A stretch of 64,000 bases of DNA. Source: Curtobacterium sp. GC_Cur_3 (GTDB lineage Bacteria > Actinomycetota > Actinomycetes > Actinomycetales > Microbacteriaceae). Numbering within the stretch: the first letter of the stretch is position 1; each line of letters begins with the position of its first letter. The notes beneath the pieces are model-generated. The model had not been told where the DNA came from and made no database searches. It saw nothing but the letters and a program-made list of their open reading frames with translations. Location: NCBI RefSeq assembly GCF_026544205.1, contig NZ_JALNUI010000004.1:62001-126000 (forward strand), read 5' to 3'. Positions 8,139 through 17,090 of this stretch are shown one piece after another. A program made the position numbers and the translations under genes.

Positions 8139-9329
8139 TCAGTACCAGTGCGGGTTGACGCTCATCTCGTGGTTCCAGGCCCCGCACGGGGTGCCGTAGC
8201 TGCTCTTGATGTAGGCCAGGCCCCAGTTGACCTGCGTGTCCTGGTTGGTGCGCCAGTCGGCACCGGCGGCGGCGAGCTTCGACGCCGGCAGGGCCTGGGG
8301 GATGCCGTACGCACCGCTCGAGGCGTTCAGGGCGTTGGCGCGCCAGCCGGACTCCTGCGTCCACAGGGACACGAGGCACCCGAACTGGTCGTCCCCCCAG
8401 CCGTAGCTGCCGAGGGCGCTGCGGGCGTAGGCCTGCGCCGCCGCGGGGTCGACGGTCACGCCGCCGGTGTCCGGGTAGGCGTTGCCGGGAGCTGCCAGGG
8501 CCGGGGCGCTGGCCGATGCCTGCGCAGCCGCTGCGGCCTGTGCCGCGGCGCGGGCAGCGGCTGCCTGCGCTGCCGCCTGTGCGGCGACGGCGCGCCCGAC
8601 CTCGTACCGACGTTCCGTCTCGGCGGTGGAGTCCTGCAGCGACGCGAGCTGCGCGTAGAGCTCGGTGCTGTGCGACTCCGTGGACGCCACGGCCCGGTCG
8701 GCGCGGTCCTCGGCGGTCTTCGCCGCGGTCGCCTTCGTCTCGGCCGCCGAGGCGAGGGACGCCCGCTCGGACTCGGCCCGCCGCGCCTGGTCGCCGAGCG
8801 ACGACGCCGTCCCCGCCGCGACGGAGGCGTCGTCCATCACGCCGGACCACGTCGTCGTGAGCTGGTCGATGGCGCCGAGCTGGTAGAGCAGCTGGTTCGG
8901 GTCCTTCGTCGTCGCGATCCTGGTGGTCATCTGGTCGCCCGAGCCGTCCCGGTAGAGGCTCGCCGCGAGCTGTCCGGCACGCGTCCGCGCGCGCTCGGCG
9001 GTCGCCCTGGCCGCGTCGGCCTGGGCCTGGAGGCTCGTGGCGGCCTGGGTGGCCGCCTGCAGGTCCGCCTCGGCCTGCGCGGCGACCGCGGAGGCGTCGA
9101 GCGCGACCTGCGACTTCGCGGCGGCATCGGCCTGCGCCGAGCGGAGTGCGGCCTTGACCCGCTGGACCTCGGCCCGCTTGGCGGTCTCGTTGCCCTTGGC
9201 CTGTTGGACGTCCTGCCAGCTCGGGTACTCGGTGGCACCGGCTGGAACCGCGGTCACGAGGGAGCCGACGAGCGCACCCACGACCACGACGGCCGCGACG
9301 AGTACGCGTCTTCCAGGAACACGACGCAT
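8139..9329 (-). CDS. secreted coiled-coil lytic transglycosylase-like protein
   Basis: A 396-residue exported cell-wall protein. Residues 1-32 form a Sec signal peptide ending near VPAGA. Residues about 35-260 are heptad-rich coiled coil with many Ala, Gln and Glu, similar to the regulatory coiled coils of NlpC/P60 or CwlO-type hydrolases. An Ala/Gln linker leads to a C-terminal domain with [20 protein letters not shown] and [12 protein letters not shown], the transglycosylase/lysozyme-like pattern in which the Glu of TQESGW is the likely catalytic acid. Similar proteins in Actinobacteria are annotated as aggregation-promoting or Rpf-like factors. It converges on the FMN reductase gene. Confidence 0.8.
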   Translation of the reverse strand: MRRVPGRRVLVAAVVVVGALVGSLVTAVPAGATEYPSWQDVQQAKGNETAKRAEVQRVKAALRSAQADAAAKSQVALDASAVAAQAEADLQAATQAATSLQAQADAARATAERARTRAGQLAASLYRDGSGDQMTTRIATTKDPNQLLYQLGAIDQLTTTWSGVMDDASVAAGTASSLGDQARRAESERASLASAAETKATAAKTAEDRADRAVASTESHSTELYAQLASLQDSTAETERRYEVGRAVAAQAAAQAAAARAAAQAAAAAQASASAPALAAPGNAYPDTGGVTVDPAAAQAYARSALGSYGWGDDQFGCLVSLWTQESGWRANALNASSGAYGIPQALPASKLAAAGADWRTNQDTQVNWGLAYIKSSYGTPCGAWNHEMSVNPHWY

Positions 9330-9394
9330 GGGGGAAGGGTACCGAGGACACGCCCGTTCGCCGCCAGCCTCGCCGCCGATGCACCGCCCGATGC

Positions 9395-9432
9395 TAAAGT
9401 CAGGGCGTCCGGGGACCGTTTCCCGAGACGCC
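9395..9432 (+). promoter_or_regulatory. pnp promoter and 5'-end hairpin
   Basis: TAAAGT at 9395-9400 is a good -10, extended by an upstream TG. A hairpin would form almost at the 5' end of the transcript: GGCGTC (9404-9409) with GACGCC (9427-9432), plus an inner GGGA/TCCC stem. The leader of about 200 bases also holds two CACGTG motifs (9547-9552, 9557-9562). In other bacteria pnp leaders carry RNase III-processed stems used for autoregulation, and this could be the local equivalent. Confidence 0.5.
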
Positions 9433-9609
9433 ACACAACATCGCACGCAGACCGGCACGAAGCTGGTCATCGGTGGTGGCATGCGGGCCGAAGAGCTCCC
9501 GACTGCTTCTACTGCTGGCCAGGCATGCGTTCCGCGTCGTGGAGCGCACGTGCACACACGTGTGCCCGAGGCCGGGTCTGCTGCACCACAGACGCAAGGA
9601 GGCATCCTC

Positions 9610-11883
9610 TTGGAGGGTCCCGAGATCAAGTTCGCTGAAGCGACCATCGACAACGGTCGCTACGGCACCAGGACGGTCCGGTTCGAGACCGGTCGTCTCG
9701 CGCAGCAGGCACAGGGTGCCGTCGCTGCGTACCTGGACGAAGAGACCATGCTGCTGTCGGCCACCAGTGCCGGCAAGCACCCGCGGGAGGGCTTCGACTT
9801 CTTCCCGCTGACGGTCGACGTCGAGGAGCGTTCGTACGCCGCCGGCAAGATCCCCGGCTCGTTCTTCCGCCGCGAAGGCCGTCCCTCGACGGAGGCCATC
9901 CTGGTCTGCCGTCTGATCGACCGGCCGCTGCGCCCGTCGTTCGTCGACGGTCTCCGCAACGAGGTCCAGATCGTCATCACCGTCCTGAGCATCGCCCCGG
10001 ACGAGTTCTACGACGCGCTGGCCATCAACGCCGCGTCCGCGTCGACGCAGATCTCCGGTCTGCCGTTCTCCGGCCCGATCGCCGGTGTGCGCCTCGCACT
10101 CATCGGCGACCAGTGGGTCGCGTTCCCGAAGGCGTCGCAGCTCGCCGAGGCCGTCTTCGACCTCACCGTCGCCGGCCGTGTCGTCACGGACGACGCGGGC
10201 AACGAGGACGTCGCGATCATGATGGTCGAGGCCGAGGCCACCGAGCACAGCTGGGACCTCATCCAGGGCGGCGCCACCAAGCCCGACGAGGCCGTCGTCG
10301 CGCAGGGTCTCGAGGCGGCGAAGCCGTTCCTCAAGTCCCTCGTCCAGGCCCAGGCCGAGCTCGCCGCGCAGTCGGCCAAGGAGATCCAGGACTACCCGGT
10401 CTTCCCGCCGTACGCCGACGAGGTCTACGCCGCCGTCGAGTCCATCGCGCTCGCCGAGCTCGGTGACGTCTACAAGATCGCCGCGAAGACCGAGCGCCAG
10501 GACGCCGACGACGCACTGAAGTCGCGAGTCAAGGCCGCCATCGCCGAGCAGGTCACCGCGGGCACGCTGCCCGAGGTCGCCAACAGCCAGGTCAGCGCCG
10601 CGTACAAGTCGGTCACGAAGAAGGTCGTCCGCGGCCGCATCCTGACCGAGCAGGTCCGCATGGACGGTCGTGGCCTCGCCGACATCCGTCCGCTCGACGC
10701 TGAGGTCGCCGTGATCCCGCGCGTCCACGGTTCCGCGGTGTTCCAGCGCGGCGAGACGCAGATCCTCGGCGTCACCACGCTGAACATGCTCAAGATGGAG
10801 CAGCAGATCGACTCGTTGTCGCCCATCACGAAGAAGCGCTACCTGCACCACTACAACTTCCCGCCCTACTCGACCGGTGAGACCGGCCGCGTGGGTTCGC
10901 CGAAGCGTCGCGAGATCGGGCACGGCTTCCTCGCAGAGCGCGCCCTCGTGCCGGTGCTGCCGTCGCGTGAGGAGTTCCCGTACGCCATCCGTCAGGTCTC
11001 CGAGGCGCTCAGCTCGAACGGCTCGACCTCGATGGGTTCCGTCTGCGCCTCGACCCTGTCGCTGCTCAACGCCGGTGTGCCCCTCAAGGCCCCCGTCGCC
11101 GGCATCGCCATGGGCCTGGTGTCCGACACCGTCGACGGCCAGACCCGCTACGCGGCGCTGACCGACATCCTCGGAGCCGAGGACGCCCTCGGTGACATGG
11201 ACTTCAAGGTCGCCGGCACGTCCGAGTTCGTCACCGCGATCCAGCTCGACACCAAGCTCGACGGCATCCCGTCGTCGGTGCTCGACGCCGCGCTGAAGCA
11301 GGCCAAGGAGGCCCGCTCGGCCATCCTCGGTGTGCTGAACGAGGCGATCGACGGCCCCGACGAGATGGCCGACACCGCTCCGCGCGTCATCTCGGTGCAG
11401 ATCCCCGTCGACAAGATCGGCGAGCTGATCGGCCCGAAGGGCAAGACGATCAACGGGATCCAGGACACCACCGGTGCCGACATCTCGATCGAGGACGACG
11501 GCACGGTCTACATCGGTGCCGTCGACGGTCCGTCCGCCGAGGCTGCGCGTGCGCAGGTCAACGCGATCGCGAACCCGACCAACCCGGAGATCGGGGACCA
11601 GTTCCTCGGCACCGTCGTGAAGATCGCCACGTTCGGCGCCTTCGTGTCGCTGCTCCCGGGCCGTGACGGTCTGCTCCACGTCTCCGAGGTCCGCAAGCTC
11701 GCCGGTGGCAAGCGCGTGGAGAACGTCGAGGACGTCCTGGGCGTCGGCCAGAAGATCCTGGTCGAGGTCACCAAGGTGGACGACCGCGGCAAGCTCTCGC
11801 TCGCGCCGGTCGTGGCCGACGAGGTCGACACCGAGGGTCGCGACGACCACGGGTCGCACGCCGAGGCACCCGCCGAGGGCTGA
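9610..11883 (+). CDS. pnp: polyribonucleotide nucleotidyltransferase (PNPase)
   Basis: A 757-residue phosphorolytic 3'-5' exoribonuclease of the RNA degradosome. Two RNase PH-like cores ([18 protein letters not shown] and [14 protein letters not shown]) flank a helical domain. A KH domain with the GPKGKTIN loop and an S1 domain ([20 protein letters not shown]) complete the family architecture. The start is TTG at 9610, because AAGGAGG lies just upstream and homologues begin at [11 protein letters not shown]. The frame is open further upstream but with no better site. A strong bidirectional terminator follows. Confidence 0.97.
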   Translation: MEGPEIKFAEATIDNGRYGTRTVRFETGRLAQQAQGAVAAYLDEETMLLSATSAGKHPREGFDFFPLTVDVEERSYAAGKIPGSFFRREGRPSTEAILVCRLIDRPLRPSFVDGLRNEVQIVITVLSIAPDEFYDALAINAASASTQISGLPFSGPIAGVRLALIGDQWVAFPKASQLAEAVFDLTVAGRVVTDDAGNEDVAIMMVEAEATEHSWDLIQGGATKPDEAVVAQGLEAAKPFLKSLVQAQAELAAQSAKEIQDYPVFPPYADEVYAAVESIALAELGDVYKIAAKTERQDADDALKSRVKAAIAEQVTAGTLPEVANSQVSAAYKSVTKKVVRGRILTEQVRMDGRGLADIRPLDAEVAVIPRVHGSAVFQRGETQILGVTTLNMLKMEQQIDSLSPITKKRYLHHYNFPPYSTGETGRVGSPKRREIGHGFLAERALVPVLPSREEFPYAIRQVSEALSSNGSTSMGSVCASTLSLLNAGVPLKAPVAGIAMGLVSDTVDGQTRYAALTDILGAEDALGDMDFKVAGTSEFVTAIQLDTKLDGIPSSVLDAALKQAKEARSAILGVLNEAIDGPDEMADTAPRVISVQIPVDKIGELIGPKGKTINGIQDTTGADISIEDDGTVYIGAVDGPSAEAARAQVNAIANPTNPEIGDQFLGTVVKIATFGAFVSLLPGRDGLLHVSEVRKLAGGKRVENVEDVLGVGQKILVEVTKVDDRGKLSLAPVVADEVDTEGRDDHGSHAEAPAEG

Positions 11884-11898
11884 GTCCCCGCACGACCG

Positions 11899-11932
11899 AA
11901 CGGCCGCCACTCCTGCTGGAGTGGCGGCCGTT
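11899..11932. terminator. bidirectional terminator of pnp
   Basis: A perfect 15-bp stem, 11899-11913 with 11918-11932, closed by a TGCT loop. It lies between converging genes and probably stops both pnp and the PEBP gene. Confidence 0.9.
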
Positions 11933-11953
11933 CCGCGTTGCCGGGTGCTGCGC

Positions 11954-12481
11954 TCAGGCGGCGGGCGTCTCCTGCGTGCCGGTGAGCTGCGCGCGACCCA
12001 GGACGTGCTCGCGCAGGACGAAGCCGACGACCGCGGGGGTCGCGTCGGCCGGGGCCTCGAGCACGGGGACGTCGAGGGCGCTCAGCGTGAAGACGTAGCG
12101 GTGCGAGCCGTGTCCGGCGGGCGGGGCGGCACCGAGGAACGTGTCCGTGCCGAACTCGTTGCGGCGGCGGAGTGCCTCGGCCGGCAGCAGCGCGTCGTCC
12201 GTGCCGGCACCCGCGGGGAGCTCGGTGGCGGACGCCGGGATGTCGGTGAGGCTCCAGTGCCAGAAGCCCGAGCCGGTGGGTGCGTCGGGGTCGTACACGG
12301 TGAGCACGTAGCTCTGCGTGCCCTCGGGGGCGCCGGTCCAGGCGAGGGCGGGGGAGCGGTCCTCGCCGCCGACGTCGGAGCCGCGCGCCGAGGTGGGCAG
12401 TTCGCCACCGTCGGTGAAGTCGGTGCTGGTGAGGGAGAAGGAGGGCACCTCGGGGAGGCGCCAGAGCGGGTCGTTGGCCAT
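11954..12481 (-). CDS. YbhB/YbcL-type PEBP (Raf kinase inhibitor-like) protein
   Basis: A 175-residue protein of the phosphatidylethanolamine-binding family. Family signs are the SPALAWTGAPEGTQSYVLTV segment, the ligand-pocket motif VYDPDAPTGSGFWHW, and HRYVFTLSALD. No export signal is present, so it is cytosolic. Function in bacteria is poorly known. The ATG at 12481 gives the standard family start MANDPLWRLPEV; the ribosome site is weak. Confidence 0.88.
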   Translation of the reverse strand: MANDPLWRLPEVPSFSLTSTDFTDGGELPTSARGSDVGGEDRSPALAWTGAPEGTQSYVLTVYDPDAPTGSGFWHWSLTDIPASATELPAGAGTDDALLPAEALRRRNEFGTDTFLGAAPPAGHGSHRYVFTLSALDVPVLEAPADATPAVVGFVLREHVLGRAQLTGTQETPAA

Positions 12482-12537
12482 GGGCCCAGGCAACCACCCG
12501 TGCCCTGGTGGTGCCCGGGAGCCGGGCGGGAGACGAG

Positions 12538-12573
12538 CGGGAGGCCCGGTGCCAGCTGGCACCGGGCCTCCCG
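12538..12573 (-). terminator. perfect 36-bp palindromic terminator
   Basis: Positions 12538-12555 are the exact reverse complement of 12556-12573, an 18-bp stem with no unpaired loop on paper. It lies just downstream of the ferritin-like gene on the minus strand. It carries the GGGAGGCC/GGCCTCCC core seen in several other hairpins of the window. Confidence 0.7.
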
Positions 12574-12609
12574 TCCGTCATGCGGTCGCGCTCACCGCGA
12601 CCGGTGCGA

Positions 12610-13575
12610 TCAGGCCGGTCCGGTCGCGCTCCCGGGGTTGCCGCTCGCCACGATGGCGCCGTTGACGCCCTCGGGGAAGAAGCCGCCCTTGTCGATCTGG
12701 TTCGGGTTCAGGAACACGATGTTGAGCACGCGCTCCGCGGTGCGGCCGTACGCCAACGAGTTGGCGTCGGTCGGGACGAAGTTCACCGCGCCGGTCGACG
12801 TCGTGATGCCCTGGTCGTCGTCGGTCGGCCCGTCGAGCGAGTCGCGGGCGTCGGAGATCTTGTTCGCCGGCACCTGCAGCCCCTTGTCGAAGAGCTTCGA
12901 GCGGATGATGCCCGCGTGGTACGCCTCGACGGCCAGGATGCCCGCCGCTGCGCTGAGGTACGTCTTGTTGGTGATGAGCGGAGCCGCGCCCTTGTAGGCG
13001 GTGACCCCGACGTCCTCGAACACGTAGGCGCCGAGCAGGAAGGCCTCCTCGCTGGCGAAGGGGTTGAAGGTCCCCGTCGGTCCGACCACGCCCGCGGCCC
13101 GGGCGGCCGCGGTGAAGGCGTTCGTGAAGTCGATCTTCGGTCGCGAGACGGCCGCACCACCGAGCGCCGAACGCAGGAACGCCACGTGTGCACGCTCGTC
13201 GTTCGCGATCTCGGTGGCGATCCCGCGGATGGCCGCGGTCTTGAACGGCACCTTGCTGCCGCCGACGACGGGCCCCTGGGGGTCGATGCCGGTGGTCATG
13301 CTGGCGGTCAGTCCGGTGCCGAACACGGCGCGGAGGTAGAACTCGGCCTCGAGGTACTCGAGGTTGAGCGCGAAGTTGAGGATGGCGGCGTCGGAGACGG
13401 CACCGTCCTCAGCGGGGGAGGCGGAGGCTCGGTCGGTGGTGAGCACCGAGGAGCCCAGCGCGGCGATGCCGGCTGAGGCGCCGGCGACGCCGGCGGCTGC
13501 GAAGAAGCGACGTCGATCGAGAGCGTTCTCGGCGCTCCGGTCGATGGCGTGACGGATGAATCGGTTGTCGAACAT
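12610..13575 (-). CDS. Tat-exported ferritin-like domain protein
   Basis: A 321-residue protein with a twin-arginine type leader (DRRRFFAAAGVAGASAGIAAL at about residues 20-40), so it is probably exported folded. The mature part has the ferritin-like helical pair LNFALNLEYLEAEFYLRAV and TEIANDERAHVAFLRSAL, whose Glu and His residues could bind metal. That is the pattern of PF13668-type proteins linked to desiccation or stress in other bacteria. The ATG at 13575 follows GAGGA. A TetR-type regulator gene precedes it on the same strand. Confidence 0.85.
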   Translation of the reverse strand: MFDNRFIRHAIDRSAENALDRRRFFAAAGVAGASAGIAALGSSVLTTDRASASPAEDGAVSDAAILNFALNLEYLEAEFYLRAVFGTGLTASMTTGIDPQGPVVGGSKVPFKTAAIRGIATEIANDERAHVAFLRSALGGAAVSRPKIDFTNAFTAAARAAGVVGPTGTFNPFASEEAFLLGAYVFEDVGVTAYKGAAPLITNKTYLSAAAGILAVEAYHAGIIRSKLFDKGLQVPANKISDARDSLDGPTDDDQGITTSTGAVNFVPTDANSLAYGRTAERVLNIVFLNPNQIDKGGFFPEGVNGAIVASGNPGSATGPA

Positions 13576-13727
13576 CGGTGTCCTCGTGACGTGCTGGCAG
13601 CACGGACCCGGCCGACGCTGCAGGGAAACGGGTCGGCTGGGCACGGTCGGCGGGTTGGTCGACCGTGGGGTGAAGCTACCCCCGGACGGGGGCGTCCACC
13701 AGGGGTGATGCGGAAACCGGTCGGCGG

Positions 13728-14378
13728 TCAGCCGGCCAGGACGCGTTCGGCGACGCGGCCGAGTGCGGCGGTGGCCGCGATGGCGTCGCCCGCGTACGCG
13801 CCGGACATCGCGCCGTCGCGGGCGAGCATCAGCTCGTCGGCGCCGTCACCGGGCAGCGGGTGGCCGGCGTCCTGCAGCAGGTCGGCCAGCCGCTCGGTGT
13901 ACCAGTCGCGGTGCGAGGCCACGACGACCCGGATCTGGTCACGGGGGTCGTGGTACTCGGCGGCGGCGTTCAGGAAGGCGCAGCCGCGGAAGGTCGGGGC
14001 GTTCACCTCGTCCGCCACGGCGGTGACCCAGGCACGGACGGCGTCGGAGGCGGTGCCCGCGTCGGCCACCAGGGCGTCGAAGGCCTGCTGCACACGGTCG
14101 TGCTGCGTGTGCACGTAGGCCAGGATCAGGTTGTCCTTGGACCCGTAGTGCTTGTAGAACGTCGCCTTCGTGACGCTGGCCTCGGAGATGAGGCGGTCGA
14201 CACCGACGCTGTGGATGCCCTCCTCGTAGAAGAGCCGGTTCGCGGTCTCGAGGATGCGGACCTTCGCGCCGCCGGAACGGGGAGCCGGGGGGACGCTCGA
14301 CCCGTCCGGCGACGCGAGGCCACTGGTGCTCTTCCCGAGGAGACGCTGGACGGTCGGTTGGGGGGAATCGACCGTCAC
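13728..14378 (-). CDS. TetR/AcrR-family regulator
   Basis: A 216-residue repressor. The N-terminal helix-turn-helix covers about residues 38-85 (KVRILETANRLFYEEGIHSV, then VTKATFYKHYGSKDNLILAY). The C-terminal ligand domain is TetR_C-like with GCAFLNAAAEY. An unusually long 35-residue Pro/Ser-rich tail precedes the DNA-binding domain. The GTG at 14378 follows CGAGGAG. A strong inverted repeat overlaps its expected -35, so it probably represses itself. Possible targets are its own gene with the downstream ferritin-like gene. Confidence 0.88.
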   Translation of the reverse strand: MTVDSPQPTVQRLLGKSTSGLASPDGSSVPPAPRSGGAKVRILETANRLFYEEGIHSVGVDRLISEASVTKATFYKHYGSKDNLILAYVHTQHDRVQQAFDALVADAGTASDAVRAWVTAVADEVNAPTFRGCAFLNAAAEYHDPRDQIRVVVASHRDWYTERLADLLQDAGHPLPGDGADELMLARDGAMSGAYAGDAIAATAALGRVAERVLAG

Positions 14379-14457
14379 TGCGTGGCTCCTCGGTGGTCAT
14401 CGGCTCCGCGGCTGAGTGGGGGAACTCGGTGCCGCCGAGGACTGATGTCCCGAGCCA

Positions 14458-14491
14458 CCGGATCGGGATCTAGCGGGGGCTACCGATCCGG
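14458..14491. promoter_or_regulatory. 9-bp inverted repeat in the tetR leader
   Basis: CCGGATCGG at 14458-14466 is mirrored exactly by CCGATCCGG at 14483-14491, with a 16-base spacer. It lies downstream of the predicted tetR -10, inside the untranslated leader. It may be a second operator or an RNA hairpin. Confidence 0.4.
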
Positions 14492-14499
14492 CATGCATG

Positions 14500-14543
14500 A
14501 CTGTAGCACGAATGAGGACAGACAGACGAGTCGGTCTGTCCTC
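14500..14543 (-). promoter_or_regulatory. tetR promoter and TetR operator
   Basis: GAGGACAGAC (14514-14523) and GTCTGTCCTC (14534-14543) form a perfect 10-bp inverted repeat with an additional inner GAC/GTC pair. That is typical of TetR operators. On the minus strand TACAGT (14505 to 14500) is a good -10, and its -35 region falls inside the repeat, so binding would shut the promoter. Effects on the divergent M16 gene are less likely, as its -10 is 70 bases away. Confidence 0.7.
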
Positions 14544-14615
14544 GATTTCTGTACCCCAGATCGAGGCACAGCCGACCGGCGCCCGCAAGCTGGCAGGACG
14601 GCGCCGGATCATCAG

Positions 14616-14621
14616 TAGGCT
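14616..14621 (+). promoter_or_regulatory. leaderless -10 of the M16 peptidase gene
   Basis: TAGGCT ends eight bases before the ATG at 14630, so the transcript probably begins at or next to the start codon. No ribosome binding site is seen. Confidence 0.6.
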
Positions 14622-14629
14622 CGACCGCG

Positions 14630-15967
14630 ATGAACCACCCAGTGCCGTTGCCCCTCGAGGCCCCGGACACGTCGTTCCTGACGTCCGGGGGATCCTTCGT
14701 CCGCCGAACCGTGCTCCCCTCGGGCGTACGCGTGCTGACCGAGGCGGTTCCGGCATCCCACTCCACGAGCATCGGGTACTGGGTCGGTGTCGGCTCCAGG
14801 GACGAACGCGCCGGGCAGTACGGCTCGACCCACTTCCTCGAGCACCTGCTCTTCAAGGGCACGACCACCAGGAGCGCGCTCGACATCGCCGTCGCGTTCG
14901 ACTCCGTCGGGGGCGAGCACAACGCAGCCACGGCCAAGGAGTACACCTGCTACTACGCCCGGGTGAGGGACGCCGACGTCCCGATGGCCGTGCGCGTCAT
15001 CGGAGACATGGTGACGAACTCCGTGCTCGAGCCCGCCGCCTTCGACATCGAGCGCGGGGTCATCCTCGAGGAGCTCGCGATGGCCGCCGACGACCCGGCC
15101 GACCTCGCCGGGGAGGCCTTCTTCGCGTCGGCGTTCGACGGCCACGCGCTCGGTCGTCCGATCGGCGGCACCCCGGAGAGCATCCGCGCCGTCCAGCGCG
15201 ACGAGGTGATGGCGCACTACGCCGAGCACTACGCACCGAACGGGCTCGTCATCACCGCGGCCGGTGCCGTGGACCACGAGCGCTTCTGCGCCCTCGTCGA
15301 CGAGGTCTTCCAGACCGCCGAGCGCGCCCGTCCGGTGGACCGCCGCACGGCGCACACGGTCGCCGACCCGGTCGCCGAGAAGCTCACCGTGATCAACCGT
15401 CCGACCGAGCAGGTCAGCATGCTCCGCGGGTCGCAGGGCCTCGACCTCCGCGACGAGCGGCGGCCCGTGCTCAGCGTCCTCAACGCCGTCCTCGGCGGCG
15501 GGATGAGCTCACGGCTGTTCCAGGAGGTCCGGGAACGCCGTGGTCTCGCGTACGCCGTGTCCTCCTTCGCCCCCGCCTACCTCGACAACGGCGCGTTCGG
15601 GGTCTACGCCGGGTGCGCGCCCGACAACGTCGCCGGCGTGATCGACATCATCGACGCCGAGTTCCGCCGCATGGTCGACGCCGGCATCACCGAGGACGAG
15701 CTCCGTCGCGCGAAGGGCCAGATCGAGGGCGCGCTGACGCTCTCGCTCGAGGACTCCGACGCCCGGATGACCCGTCTCGGCCGCGCCGAGCTCGGCACCG
15801 GTGAGTTCACCGACCTCGACACCGCCCTGGAGCGCGTCGACCGCGTCACGACCGGTGACGTCCTCGACCTGGCCCGTGACCTGCTGACCCGCCCGACGAT
15901 CACCGCGGTGGTCGGCGACGTCGAGCGGTCGGCGCTCGAGTCCGCCCTGGGCACCGGCGGTCGATGA
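14630..15967 (+). CDS. M16 family zinc peptidase (PNPase-linked)
   Basis: A 445-residue pitrilysin/MPP-type metallopeptidase. The inverted zinc motif HFLEH is at residues 68-72, and the expected downstream glutamate lies in ERGVILEELAMAADD. The second half-domain has RGLAYAVSSFAPAYLDNGAF, typical of the beta-type subunit. In Actinobacteria and Firmicutes this gene commonly follows pnp. Here pnp is nearby but a PEBP, ferritin-like and TetR cluster lies in between. The stop overlaps the next ATG (ATGA). Confidence 0.92.
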   Translation: MNHPVPLPLEAPDTSFLTSGGSFVRRTVLPSGVRVLTEAVPASHSTSIGYWVGVGSRDERAGQYGSTHFLEHLLFKGTTTRSALDIAVAFDSVGGEHNAATAKEYTCYYARVRDADVPMAVRVIGDMVTNSVLEPAAFDIERGVILEELAMAADDPADLAGEAFFASAFDGHALGRPIGGTPESIRAVQRDEVMAHYAEHYAPNGLVITAAGAVDHERFCALVDEVFQTAERARPVDRRTAHTVADPVAEKLTVINRPTEQVSMLRGSQGLDLRDERRPVLSVLNAVLGGGMSSRLFQEVRERRGLAYAVSSFAPAYLDNGAFGVYAGCAPDNVAGVIDIIDAEFRRMVDAGITEDELRRAKGQIEGALTLSLEDSDARMTRLGRAELGTGEFTDLDTALERVDRVTTGDVLDLARDLLTRPTITAVVGDVERSALESALGTGGR

Positions 15968-16575
15968 CGGAGATGTCGCACTACCTCTACCTCGTCCGAC
16001 ACGGCGAGCACCAGGACGCCGAGCACGGCCTGCGCGACGGCAAGCTGTCCGAGCGCGGCAAGCGGCAGTCGATGCTCATCGCCGACCGCCTCGGGGGCGT
16101 GCCGTTCGACGGCGTGTACCACTCGCCGCTCGAGGCCCCGAGCGAGACCGCGTCGTTCCTGGCGCAGCGCCTGCCCGCGATCCAGCCGGAGCCGTCGACG
16201 CTGCTGTTCGACTGCATCCCGTCCGGACCGACGCCGGACATGCCCACGGCCTACAAGAAGTTCTACGGCGGGATCACCGAGGAGGAGATCATCGCCGGAC
16301 AGGCCCAGATGGGCGACGCAGTCGCCGAGTGGTTCACCCCGGCGATGCAGGACCGACACGACCTCGTCATCACGCACAACGCCGTGATCGGCTGGTTCGT
16401 CCGCGAGGTCTTCCAGGCACCCGAGTGGCGCTGGATGGGCACGAACGTCGCCCACACCGCGCTGACGGTGATCCGGATCCGCTCCGCGAAGCCCGCCGAG
16501 CTCGTCACGCTCAACGACACCGCGCACCTGCCGGTCGAGCTCCGCACCGGCCTGCCGGTCGAGCAGCCGCTCTAG
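15964..16575 (+). CDS. histidine phosphatase family protein
   Basis: A 203-residue phosphoglycerate-mutase-like enzyme. The catalytic loop LVRHGEH lies near the N-terminus with its phospho-accepting His, and the second catalytic His is in VITHNAVIGW. The enzyme removes phosphate from an unknown small molecule. The ATG overlaps the M16 peptidase stop by four bases, so the two genes form an operon. It converges on the GNAT gene with only four bases between. Confidence 0.9.
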   Translation: MTEMSHYLYLVRHGEHQDAEHGLRDGKLSERGKRQSMLIADRLGGVPFDGVYHSPLEAPSETASFLAQRLPAIQPEPSTLLFDCIPSGPTPDMPTAYKKFYGGITEEEIIAGQAQMGDAVAEWFTPAMQDRHDLVITHNAVIGWFVREVFQAPEWRWMGTNVAHTALTVIRIRSAKPAELVTLNDTAHLPVELRTGLPVEQPL

Positions 16576-16579
16576 CGGG

Positions 16580-17068
16580 TCAGACGCCCCGGCGGTACCA
16601 GGCGGTCGCGTTCGGGTTGTCGTTGAAGGGCTCGACGCGGTCGTACCCGCGGCTCCGGTACATCGCGCCCGCAGCGACGAGGGAGTCGTTCGTGTCGAGC
16701 ACGATCGCCGTCGCGCCGAGCTCCGCGCCCGCCTGCTCCAGGGCGTCCATGACGGCCGTCGCGACCCCGCGGCCACGCCCGGCCGGCGTCACGAACACGT
16801 GCTTGACCTCGTAGCGGACGTCCGCGCCGTCGTCGGCGATCCGCCGCAGTCCGCCGCACCCCACGGGGACGTCGCCGTCGTACGCCACGACGAACACCCC
16901 GCGCGGCGGCGTGAACTCCTCGGCCGGGGTGCGCTTGCGCGAGTACGAGCCCTGCGCGCTCGGGAAGGTGGCCTCGCGCTCGTCGAGGTAGGCGTCGAGC
17001 AGCGCGTCGACCTCGGGCAGGTCCGCCGGGACGGTGCGCACGGTGACCGGGATGCGATCGGGGGTCAT
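16580..17068 (-). CDS. GNAT family N-acetyltransferase
   Basis: A 162-residue acetyl-CoA-dependent N-acetyltransferase. The acetyl-CoA loop is VTPAGRGRGVATAVMDALE, preceded by the YEVKHVFV strand. The C-terminal YRSRGYDRVEPFNDNPNA resembles GNAT enzymes that modify small amines or peptides. Substrate unknown. Its ATG sits six bases from the shared palindromic -10 at 17075-17084, so it is probably transcribed leaderless and divergently from dapB. Confidence 0.9.
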   Translation of the reverse strand: MTPDRIPVTVRTVPADLPEVDALLDAYLDEREATFPSAQGSYSRKRTPAEEFTPPRGVFVVAYDGDVPVGCGGLRRIADDGADVRYEVKHVFVTPAGRGRGVATAVMDALEQAGAELGATAIVLDTNDSLVAAGAMYRSRGYDRVEPFNDNPNATAWYRRGV

Positions 17069-17074
17069 GGGTCG

Positions 17075-17084
17075 ATCCTAGGAT
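17075..17084. promoter_or_regulatory. symmetric bidirectional -10 for GNAT and dapB
   Basis: The 10-bp palindrome ATCCTAGGAT gives TAGGAT on both strands (17079-17084 plus, 17080-17075 minus). On each side exactly six bases separate it from a start codon: ATG at 17091 for dapB and ATG at 17068 for GNAT. Both transcripts would be leaderless and compete for one site. Confidence 0.65.
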
Positions 17085-17090
17085 GGGCGC

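Noticed and set aside
13679..13692. CCCCCG-GA-CGGGGG between the tetR and ferritin-like genes as a terminator
   Set aside because: The loop would be only two bases and no T-run follows; too weak to list.
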